From Corylus avellana (Eukaryota; Streptophyta; Magnoliopsida; Fagales; Betulaceae): DNA of 64,000 nucleotides. The translations under genes and the position numbers were made by a program. The stretch covers positions 17,607,220 through 17,671,219 of the forward strand of contig NC_081546.1 of assembly GCF_901000735.1 (NCBI RefSeq), read 5' to 3'. Every line of letters begins with the position of its first letter. Positions within the stretch are counted from its first letter, which is position 1. A model generated the notes under the pieces. That model was not told where the DNA came from. It saw only the letters and a program-made list of their open reading frames with translations, and ran no database searches. Of this stretch, positions 35,056 to 45,087 are shown one piece after another.

Positions 35056-36579
35056 TGATAAGCGTCGAATGTTGCACATTCAAGCCCCTTAATTTACATA
35101 TGTTAATTCCTTAGCATTGTTATTTGTTTGATTTTGTTTTGTTTTTGTGTTTTCAGGATATAAATCAAGATGCAATTAATTCCATTGATTTTGGGCTTAA
35201 AAGCACACTTTGAGAAGACCTAGAAGATATGGTTAAACTTAACCAATCATGGTTAAGTTTAAATCAAATAAAGAAAAGGATTAATTCGGAATTTCTCAAA
35301 TTGGAGTCAAAATCGGATTGGATTCAAATTTGGATTCTGCATACGTCTCGGTATTTTGGCCATAACTTTCAGCTCAAATATCCGATTGAGGTGATTCAAG
35401 CGGCACTGGAAAGATAACTCAAATTTCTACAAATAATTGTGAAATAGCATTTTCCTAATTCGGAGCGCCGCATTGCCAAAATTGCCCCGCAAGATAGGAA
35501 CGCAATTCTGGGCGAATCCTATTCCGATTTGGACTTAGGTTTTCTTTATCATAATTGGACTTGGACTTAAATCTCCGAAATTTATAGGATTCCTAGGGCT
35601 TCTAGGACTCTCTTAAGCCCTATAAATAGGCCTCTAAGCATTGAGAAAAAAACACACCGCCTCTTAGAGCAAAATTCAGTAAATTGTCTTTGGAGCTTAG
35701 GAGATCATGAGCAGCTAAACCCCTTTCGTGGGGTGTTGATGTAACCCTATCCAAGCATAATGGTTTGATTGTATTTAATTTCTAGATTTTTAATTTATGC
35801 ATGTTGATTGTATAACTATGAGGATTGCTACAATTGATTTATGTTCTTCATATTAAATGCAATTGTTCTTCAATTTCAATATCAATATTTGTGAAATTCT
35901 TCTCTTGTCTTAGAAAGTATTTTACTTTTATTGAAATCAAATCATTCTTGTTTTCTGTGATTATGAGGATGATGGTTATACAATGGGTTTAATTGACATA
36001 TGATCAATAGGATTTGATAGGCCATGCCTAGGGAAGACGGATTGTACTACACCCTAGTTTAGTGTAATTTAGGTAGACAGTCCGTGCCAACCGAAGATGG
36101 GTTACACTTATTCATTGATTGTATGTATCCTATTAAAGAATTTGATAATTTATACCGAGGAAAGACGGTTCGTACCGCATCTTAGTGGTTAGGTGGACGA
36201 TCCGTGCCAACCGAAGATAGATTATGCTTATTCTTTAATAAGGTAGTTTCTTGTTTATTTATAACATGCATAAAATGAATTTCTGGGATTAATTATGATT
36301 AGCCATTGTTGTGCGGATAGAGGTGAAGTCAATACCCTACACTCTCTCTCTTATTTTTAATCTCTTTTATTTTCATGCACTTTAGTTTTTAAAGAAAATC
36401 AAATCAATTCTCCTTTTTAATTAAGTTAATTTTGATCTTTTGAATTTTGATAATAAAACCCCTGCAGTCCTTGAGGTTCGACACCCTCTCTATAGCCGTA
36501 TCCTACAAAGATTCGTCCTATTGCGAGTGGTTATTTTTATAATTGATATTTTTAGTCACAAAAATACCACATCACTTAA
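35051..36579. mobile_element. Solo LTR (1519 bp) inserted in copia pol, TSD CTTAA
   Basis: The insertion 35056-36574 begins TGATAAGCG and ends ACCACATCA, flanked by CTTAA at 35051-35055 and 36575-36579. Removing it joins copia coding (HFKLS on one side and STKQSPS on the other). The end has a CCTTGAGGTTCGAC motif typical of some plant LTRs. No second LTR or coding region is visible, so it is a solo LTR or a non-autonomous unit. Internally, two related units (start about 36013 and 36141; AAGACGG, then CCGTGCCAACCGAAGA) form an imperfect tandem repeat. Confidence 0.85.
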
Positions 36580-38290
36580 CTTAAAGTGTGTAGCAAGAGG
36601 AGAGCTAACTACTTTAGCCTTGTTCATGTTGAACCTCTCAAGCACTTTCTCAATGTATTGCTCCTATAATATAAACAACTTCTTGTCATTTCTGCATCTA
36701 TGAATACAAACCCCAAGAATCTGCTTGGCTGGCCCCAAGTCCTTCATTGCAAGTGACTGACTTAACTGCTTCTTCAACCTGTCAATTCTGGAAGAATTCA
36801 TGCTAGCAATCAACATGTCATGAACATAAAGCAATAAAATAATAAAATCACCATCAGGAAATTTCTGCACAAAAACACAATGGTCAGAAGTAGCCTTCTT
36901 GTAGCCTTGCTCCTCCATAACAGACTCAAACTTCTTATACCATTGCCTAGGTGCCTGCTTCAAACCATAGAGGCTTTTCTTAAGCCGACACACATAGTCC
37001 TCTTTCTTTTCGCTATGAAACCCTCTGGCTGTTCCATATAAATCTCCTCCTCCAAATCACCATGAAGGAAGACAGTTTTCACATCCATCTGTTCAATCTC
37101 TAAGTCTAGGCTAGCTGCTAAACCAAGAACAATGCAAATGGATGAAATCTTCACAACAGGAGAGAAAATCTCATCAAAGTCAATACCTTTTCTCTACCTA
37201 AATCCCTTAACTACTATTCTAGCTTTGTACTGTGGTCATGAAGTGTTTGTCAAAGCTTTATTGCCCTTAGGCAACTTCACTAACTCAAAAGTGTGATTGT
37301 CATGCAATGACTTCATCTCATCCTACATGGCATCAACCCACTCTGACTTACGTTCATCTTCCATGGCTTTTGCATAACACTCGGGCTCTCTCCCGTCAGT
37401 TAGTAACACGAACTCATCTACAGAATACCGAGTGGAAGGATGTCGGTCTTTGGTAGACCTCCTGAGTGGAACATCTAGTGGTATCTCTAGTATTGACAAC
37501 TGATCATGAGTCTCATCTTGCAAAGGAACATCAGTATCACCAGGACCCTGCTTGTCATTTTGAACATCATGTTCAACTTGTGCTGGCAAATCTGTCAAGG
37601 GAGCCAAATCCAAGTCAATCAAACCATCACTATATTGAGGCATTGCCTTTTCTGTCTTCTCAATATCATGTATGGTTTGATGCTCCATAAACACAACATC
37701 TCAGCTTCTCACTAGTTTCTTCTCAACTGGATCATACAATCTGTAGCCAAACTCATCTAGGTCATAGCCTAGGAAGATACACTATCGGGTCTTCACATCC
37801 AACTTAGACCTCTCATCTTTGGGAATATGAACAAATGCCTTACATCCAAAGATGTGCAAATGATCATAAGAAACATCTTTGCCAGTCCAAACTCTGTCTG
37901 GTACATCAAACAGATGGTGTGAGATTAAGAACATTTACTGATGTACTCAAAGCCTCCCCCCAAAAGGAGCTTGGCAATTGTGCTTGTGACAGCAAGCACC
38001 TTACTCTCTTATCCAGTGTTCTGTTCATCCTTTCAGCTAAGCCATTCAACTGAGGAGTCTTCGGAAGTGTCCTTTGATGCCGAATACCTTGTTGCCTGCA
38101 ATATTCATCAAAATGACCCAAATACTCTTCCAAAGTCACCGGCTGTATAGGACATGAAGAAATCCTGTCGAGATGTAACATGAGTTGAAGCGCCACTATC
38201 AATCACCCAACTGGTCTCATGGCATGCAAAATTAATGACATCATCATCATAAACAGTGAAGAAGTCTCCAGAAGTAGTGGTGGCAACTCA
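36580..38290 (-). pseudogene. Copia protease-integrase-RT, minus strand, internally deleted
   Basis: Minus strand from high to low: protease SWVIDSGASTHVTSRQDFF (about 38220-38160), then directly TLEEYLGHFDEYCRQQGIRH and LPKTPQLNGLAERMNRTLDK of the integrase C-half (about 38125-38000). The pre-integrase and first half of the integrase core are therefore deleted, with a frame change. 37694-37323 is the integrase-RT linker (VPLRRSTKDRHPSTRYS). RT follows: QMDVKTVFLHGDLEEEIYME near 37090, LKKSLYGLKQAPRQWYKKF near 36960 and LLYVHDMLIAS near 36820, where copia RT has YVDDM. The altered motif and stops mark it as dead. Confidence 0.8.
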
Positions 38291-38293
38291 ATC

Positions 38294-39148
38294 ATCATTC
38301 TTGCCATCATCGTTCTTTGTCTCCTTCCCTTTCTCTTTGTTCTCTCTCTTCAATTTTTTGCAATGCTTCATGATGTGCACTTTCATGTCACAATGATGAC
38401 ACTCAACATTAGTAAACCGATTTGACTTGTTTCTGTATTTATCTCTATTTTTCGAACCTCTGCTCTTACTCCTCCCCTTTCTTTATGTAACCAAAACTTT
38501 TGACTGTGAAGAGGATCCCTGTAATTTTCTTCTCATCTCTTCATTTTTTAATACACTACTTTTAGCCAGATCTATATTGATTACCCCATTTGGAGCTGAG
38601 TTAAATAATGACATTCTAAATGTCTCCCAAGAGTCCGACAATGTACCAAGTAAACACAACCCCTGAACCTCATCATCAAACTTGATACCCATCCCAGCTA
38701 GCTGATTAATAATTCCTTGGAAAGTGTTCAAGTGATCTATTAAGGGAGTTCCATCTTGGTATCTCAAATACATCAATTGCTTCATCAGAAACATTTTATT
38801 ATTTCCGGTCTTACGGGCATATAACTCGTCAAGTTTTTTCCAAAGTGTGCGTGCATGTGTCTCACCACCAATATGATTCAAAACATTATCATCTATCCAC
38901 TGCCTAAAATATCCACAGACTTGTCTATGCATCAAAGTCCATTCTTCATCAGATTTACTGTCTAGCTTCTCAGCAGCAAACACAGGTAAATGAAATTGCT
39001 TCACATAAAGTAGGTCTTCCATATATGATAATCTGAACCATTCAAAGACATCATTCTACTTAGATTAGCCTCCATAATTCAACACAAGATATTTAACAGA
39101 ATAATAACCACTTAAGGGCACTCGATCGCACCTCGCTCTGATATCACT
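38294..39148 (-). pseudogene. Copia gag, minus strand
   Basis: Open frame 39022-38483 (179 aa): MEDLLYVKQFHLPVF, WTLMHRQVCGYFRQWIDDNV, TLWKKLDELYARKTGNNKMF, then GMGIKFDDEVQGLCLLGTL. It is the TNT1-like copia gag. Unlike the copy at 26248-26785, it has no frameshift through this frame. The primer-binding site is at about 39133-39146 (plus GCTCTGATATCACT). The CHHCDMKVHIMKHC-type knuckle follows near 38400-38360. Confidence 0.85.
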
Positions 39149-39289
39149 TTGTTGGGAGAAAAAACAATACACAAGACTCCCTCTTTGTGTGAATCTACAG
39201 GAAACTATAAAATAAAGCACTATATATGCGAAAAATATATATTCAAACACTACAAACACATGATACAGCCGATGTGAGATAACTCCAAC
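39149..39289 (-). mobile_element. Short copia LTR (about 141 bp)
   Basis: Plus-coordinate ends are TGTTGGGAG and CTCCAACA, directly next to the primer-binding site. It matches 25988-26128 in inverted orientation. It shares only its first 105 bp with the 719-bp LTR at the other end of the minus-strand element. Confidence 0.7.
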
Positions 39290-39731
39290 AAGTTTGAAGA
39301 GATGTTAAAATATATTTTGAAATACATACCTTATTAGCTCGATATCATAATTTAGTTATGTTGAAATCACTTGTCATTCATACGCCATATATATTTTCCT
39401 GTATAGTATGATATTATATTGTAATATTTAGTATTAATTTTCCGATTTTATTTTTGTTGCATTTCCTATTCAAACCGATCTTATTCTTCAATAAATAAGC
39501 CAACTTATATTTTTACTTTCATATACCTTCTTTTTTTTTTTAGTAATTCCTAGGTAAATGAAAAATTACGATAGACAGTTTTCACTATTATCCCATAATA
39601 TTTTATCATTGTTTCGAACAAACGTCTTTTTCAAAAGAGAAGAAGGCTAAATAACGCGGGAGTTATATATGGCGCATTTTAGCCAAACTAGAAATAGAGA
39701 ATTGGCCACGTCTCAAAGAGAGAGAGAGAGA
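39290..39731. repeat. Flank of the inverted duplication
   Basis: This non-LTR sequence (ending in a GAGAGAGA microsatellite near 39717-39731) is repeated inverted at 25548-25987. The duplication therefore includes sequence outside the retrotransposon. Confidence 0.85.
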
Positions 39732-41062
39732 TCCAAGACAAAAAAAAAATATTGCCGGCCAAAAAATATAAAAGGATAACACAAAAAGCTTTCCCTATGG
39801 CGCGTTACCAGCACTGCCATGTCACTCTTCATTCTACATCAAAATACCAAAACTCTCAATAAAAAAAAAACATAATAATAATAAAATTTAAAAAATAAAA
39901 AAAATTTAAAAAAAAAATTCACTTTACCCATGAAATTTAAGGGGCTTTTCAATTCGAACCTAATATTTAAAAATTGGCAATGTATCTCATAATGTTTCAA
40001 AAATTTTCAATTTAAACTCTCTGTTATTAATTTTCATCTAATTGGACGGAAATCATCACACGTGAGATTTTGATGCCCTCTATTCTAATTTTGTCTTCAT
40101 TAAAACCTATAAAATTACGTAATTACCTTATTAAAACCTATAAAATTGAAGATAATTACATAATTATACTCATTAAAATCTATGGCGCGAATAACATGTC
40201 ACTCTTCATTCTACATAAAAAGTACCAAAACTCTCGATAAAAAGAACATAATAATAATAATAATAAATTAATCCATAACTTTTTTTTTTTTTTTTTTGAA
40301 AGGCATAATCTTATTTCTCACACGATTACAAACTACAAACTTTTTTTTTTTTTTTTTTCAACTTATATTAAAATTTACTTTCAATGAGCTTCAAATTATA
40401 GAAGGTTACCACTCTCAAAGTATGGTACCTAAAACAGTACAAAATTTTCTTTCAATTAAATGCAACACCTTTTAATTACAATTTTTACTATAAGTTCATT
40501 ATAAATTAGTGTAGTAGTCCATGTGCATAAAACTTACTACATCAACCACAAAAATGTGAATTGTCATATGACCGTTTACATAACATTTATCACGTTTACA
40601 AACTGATGTGATAATTTGCGTAATATAATAGTCCATGTGATAATTATCACGACAGTCACAAAAATGTGAACTACCACGTAGCACTCATTTTCATAAAATA
40701 TAAAAAATACAAAAATAAAATACAAAATGAGTCCTCGCAATTACTCTAATTGGCAATAAGTTCCATATGGTGTCAAAATGTTCATAATGGTAGGATACAG
40801 TAACCTATTTGTTACTTTTGCATACCACAAGAACTTCTTAGAACATTTTTTATACCACAAAAAAACTTATTGCAAATCAATATACTCAAATAGACTAATT
40901 TTATATTTTTCCCTAAAATATAAACCCATACATGATTTTATAAAAAAAGTTATATAGTAAAAACTTAAATACCTCAAATATTTTCTTAAATTATTAAAAA
41001 GCATCTCTCTTGGGAAATAAGAAGCAAGAGGAACCGTCAACAATGGTGGTTCAATGGCCTAA
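39732..41062. other. AT-rich spacer with an 85-bp direct repeat
   Basis: Related segments start at 39795 and 40180 (CTATGGCGCG, then ATGTCACTCTTCATTCTACA, ACCAAAACTCTC and an ATAATAATA tract). They are about 85 bp long and 385 bp apart. Two long poly-T tracts lie near 40280 and 40340. I see no gene. Confidence 0.6.
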
Positions 41063-41354
41063 AGAAATTTTTAAGTGGTTAGGGCATGTACTAGGGCATG
41101 GGTTTGAATCTCTGCAATGGAGAATCCTCACATATGTTTGATTAGTATTAGCAGCTTTAGATTCCCATTGATGTCCTGGTGGAGCTGGGTCAGGTTATGG
41201 CTTAGCCAAACTTGATAGAGCGCCTGCAGTTCCCAATGTCTAAGCCCCTCCTATGCAGCTCCCAACGTGTAGGTACTACTATGGTCATGCCCAGGTAGGA
41301 TAGCCACAATTGGTCTCTCCGTCTTATCCTTTTAATTAAAAAATTAAATTAAAT

Positions 41355-41389
<35 letters not shown>
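41063..41389 (+). mobile_element. tRNA-derived SINE-like element (family C)
   Basis: An A-box-like GTGGTTAGGGCATG (41073-41092 region) and a B-box-like GGGTTTGAATCTC (about 41100) are followed by a 200-bp body, AAATT repeats and a long poly(A) tail at 41360-41388. The TSD is not clear. Confidence 0.6.
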
Positions 41390-41391
<2 letters not shown>

Positions 41392-41819
41392 AGGAGGATA
41401 GCGTGAGCATAGAAGAGCGTGGCTGATAGCACATGTGATGATGGGTAGTTTGAAAGATTCTCTGGGCCTCCCCTCCCTATTTTATGAGCTCCATGATTGC
41501 AAATATGTCACCACCAAGTGAAAAAGATGGCAGTCACAAGATTTTTATTTTATTTTATTTTATTTTTCTCACTAAAGTCTTGGGAGCATGATATAATGAA
41601 CATGACAAAAGAACCCATCCCTTCAATTTCCATTGTGGTCCTCTCAAATTGATTTTTTGATACCCACCTCACTCCTTATCCTACACCCATTCTGTCCCAC
41701 TTCCTCTTATCCTACGCACCCCCCCTCTCCATTCTTTCTTTCTATAATTTTTATTTTTATTTTTTTCTTTCTCAAATAAATGAATTGAACCCATTAATTA
41801 ACCATCTTCAACCCACAGC
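41390..41819 (+). promoter_or_regulatory. Upstream region and 5' leader of MYBS1
   Basis: The last 100 bp before the ATG are pyrimidine- and T-rich. A TATA-like TCTATAATTTTTA near 41741 is followed by a CT/T-rich leader. The assignment is by position only. Confidence 0.35.
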
Positions 41820-43060
41820 ATGTCAAGTGCAACAGCTTGGAGCAAAGAAGAAGAAAAAGCCTTTGAAAATGCCATTGCAATGCATTGGGTGGAGGATGAT
41901 GAGGAGGAGGGCAAAGAGAAATGGGAGAAGATTGCTTCAAATGTCCCAAGCAAAAGCATGGAGGAGTTGAAGAAACACTATGAAATGCTTGTGGAAGATG
42001 TGCTTGCAATAGAGGCAGGAAATATCCCACTTCCAAGCTATGTGGGAGAGGAAGCAGCTTCTTCCAACAAAGACTCCCATGGCTTGTCTTCTTCAGAGAA
42101 GAGATCAAGTAATTGTGGTTATGGAAGTGGGAGTGGGTTTTCAGGGTTGGGAAATGACTCAGCTGGCCATGGAGGGAAAGGAGGATCCAGGCAAGACCAA
42201 GAACGCCGGAAAGGGATTCCATGGACAGAAGATGAGCATAGGTACCTTTTTTTTTCAATTACTTTGAATTTATTCACAAGTTATACATCTTAAGTATGGA
42301 TATCCAACCCAAGAAAAATGGTTTTTCTTACGAATTTTGAGTAGAATTTACTCTTGAAAACCGGCTGCAATGACAAGGTGTTCACGTAAATATGTGAGAT
42401 GTACACTTTCGCAGCCGATGACTCCGATGACCCACTCTATCGATATTTCTTTTGACAGCTTCATTCATTTATTAGTATTCAACAACTTTATTTTAATCCA
42501 GCTTAGTGGGTCTTTGGCAAATCATATATGGATAAAGAAGCTATGGTTTATGTTGGTTTTTCTTTTTTAGGTTGTTTTTGCTTGGTCTTGACAAGTTTGG
42601 AAAGGGAGATTGGAGAAGCATTTCAAGGAACTTTGTAATTTCCAGGACTCCCACACAAGTGGCTAGCCATGCCCAAAAGTACTTCATTCGCCTCAACTCA
42701 ATGAATCGAGATAGGAGGAGATCTAGCATCCATGACATTACAAGCGTCAACAATGGAGATGTCACGACTTCTCATCATCATCATCACCATCACCCGCCAA
42801 TTACCGGCCAACAGACCACCATGAACATGTCAAGCGCAACCGCTATAGGACCACCGGTGAAGCATAGGCCGCAGGCGCCGCCCATGCCCGGTATAGGCAT
42901 GTACGGAACGCCGGTTGGGCATCCAGTTGCTGCTCCTCCTCCGGGGCATATGGGGTCGGCGGTCGGGACTCCTGTGATGCTTCCTCCTGGACACCATCCA
43001 CACCCTGCCTATGTTGTCCCAGTTGCTTACCCAATGGCACCACCGCCAATGCACCAATGA
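41820..43060 (+). CDS. MYBS1: MYB-related transcription factor, MYBS1 type (two exons)
   Basis: Exons are 41820-42241 and 42571-43060. The GT-AG intron splits an Arg codon and the product is 303 aa. An N-terminal SANT-like domain (residues about 6-62: [41 protein letters not shown]) is followed by a Ser/Gly-rich linker. The second repeat (about 132-190) carries [31 protein letters not shown] and the signature [20 protein letters not shown]. The tail is His-, Pro- and Gly-rich, with MYGTPVGH and [14 protein letters not shown]. This order and tail match the Arabidopsis MYBS1 (At1g49010) group, nuclear factors that bind TATCCA/I-box-type elements and act in sugar and hormone responses (family knowledge). 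Intron position and length fit the family. It converges with HDA15, stop to stop about 2.0 kb. Confidence 0.93.
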
Positions 43061-44279
43061 CATAATTAATTCCTCTTTTGAGATCAGAAACAAGTGGGAT
43101 TGTGAGATAGGGAAAATCACACTGCATGCATGGGAGACTTATTTATGACGTTACTGATCAAATCTGTGTATCAAATTCTAATCAAATCAAGTTTCATACA
43201 TTATAATTCCTACTTTTATTAGTTGCATTTCGTTTGTATATATACCAGATAAGATATTTTTGCTATATTTATATATAAATTCATGAAATAAAAGAAAGAA
43301 GAAAATGATTGATGGAAAGGTGTTATTTACTGTTATTGTGTCCAAAACAAAGTGACCCCATGCATTTATTTCTCACGCTTTATCCTGGACCTCCTTCCTC
43401 CACAACCACAAACTGCAAGAAGCTAATACTTTCCAGTGGTCCTCATTTCCTCAGGAACCTGTGTCCCTTAATTTACTTCTTGCAATTTTTGTCAATTTTT
43501 CAAAATAGATCGGAAATTGTTTGAGCATATTATGAAGTTCAAAAATCAAAGTCATAGTTACAATCTACAATCTAACTACGGTTAAAGACTATCACCTAAG
43601 TATAGTTGAAGACTACCATCTAACTACAGTTAAAGTTTAATTACAGTTGAAAGTCTATTATCTACCTAAAAGTCTATTCGTATCTAACATAATTCTCCTA
43701 TAAATATTACATTGTAAATATCACTAAAAAAAATAAGAGCAAAATGTAGCCCTTTAAAATTTATCATGTGAACGTAATTTATAGACCAAACAACGTAATT
43801 CTATATCTATTTATTATTCCGCTTTATATTTATTTGTCTATCGCATTATTAGTTTCTATAGGAATCGTAGCAATTATTCAAATCCAGACCATTTCTTTTG
43901 TAATTTGATGGCTGGCAATGTCAGTATTCGAACTTAAAAAATCATTTCTAAAGTTACCAACGTCTCAAATCTTTGCCACCTCCTCCTACTACTGCCTCTT
44001 CCGGCATTCTCACCGTAGAACCTCCCCCTCCCGCCTCCATCATCTTCATCTTCATCACCAGCCGCCACCAACTGGGCATCACTTTGGCTGTTTGAATAAT
44101 ATGGGTTGTTGAGACCACCAGCACCAATCACCACACCAGCAACGATACAACAATGATTGACGGCCACTGGCCATAGGGTAAGATGGACAGGAGCTGTATT
44201 GTGGGTTTTTTTTTTTTTTTTTTCTTGAGGTTTCTTACTTTTTACATGAATTGCTGATGTGGCACATTTTCAAATGTCT
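43061..44279. other. MYBS1 3' region and spacer
   Basis: A short run of imperfect CTAACTACRGTTRAAG repeats lies at 43567-43660. The minus frame at 43934-44167 (77 aa; MAVNHCCIVAGVVIGAGGL) is GC-rich and acidic or Arg-rich, without a recognised family; it could be a gene scrap. A poly-T run is at about 44205-44223. Confidence 0.4.
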
Positions 44280-44821
44280 ATTACAACTAAGGTTGGCAAT
44301 TTTGACACGACCCACGAACTCGACACAAAGTTATAGGATTTGGGTTTGATTTAAACGAGTTTGGATCATAATCATGTCAACCTGTTTATTTTTCATGTCT
44401 GGCAGGTAAACACGCTTCACCAGAGGGTGACCCTTGAGGGAAAATAAAAAAAAACCCTAAACTAAAGCCCAAGTATTATTATTATTACATTATTTTTCCT
44501 ACTTTTCAATCAAATGGGTCGGGTTGGGTCGATACACCTTATAAGTAAATAGGTGTGCCAGATCGTGTAAACCCAACACGGCCTATTATTTTAAATGGGT
44601 CAAATGAGTCATATCAAGTTACCCAACTATTTTTCGTATCGAGTTACATGGTTATTTTTCGTATCAAGTTATCCAATTATTTTTCGTGTCATGTCCATAT
44701 TTTAGAGTTCAACCCGTTTATATAAACGGGTCGTGTTTGTGTTTAGGCTAATCAGGTGGCGGGTCACTCAGGTCGTATTCAGGTTGACCCACCAACCCAT
44801 TTTGCCACCCCTAATTTACAA
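44280..44821. mobile_element. hAT-like non-autonomous element, copy 1
   Basis: Ends are TAAGGTTGGCAATTTTGACA (from 44288) and, inverted, TTTTGCCACCCCTA (to 44813). The interior is rich in CGGGTC/GACCCG-type motifs. The flanks ATTACAAC and ATTTACAAC suggest an 8-bp TSD with one extra base. The same family as 60514-61678. No transposase. Confidence 0.65.
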
Positions 44822-45087
44822 CACAACGGCTGGATTTGAGAAATTGTAGGGAATCTCAATCCTTTGAGTAACAATTCATTGCTGTTTTATGAGCCAAGTA
44901 ATCAGTCCACAGAGCTTGGAAAATAATTGTCTCTTTACATACACTACATCTACAAATGAGGGGAGAAAGTGGGAAATCTGGTGCAATTAAAGCCGCCAAA
45001 ACATAATGGGAATGCCAAAAAGTACATTATCCTCAAACTAGATGGTAGTATACAAGGGGTGCGAAACGTTAAGAATTACAAAATCAA

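Noticed and set aside
41794..42258. 154-aa minus-strand frame opposite MYBS1 exon 1
   Set aside because: It is a shadow of the strongly supported MYBS1 exon on the plus strand.
43934..44167. 77-aa minus frame with Gly/Arg/Asp-rich tail
   Set aside because: Too short and biased to support a gene; no start context, splice partner or family match.
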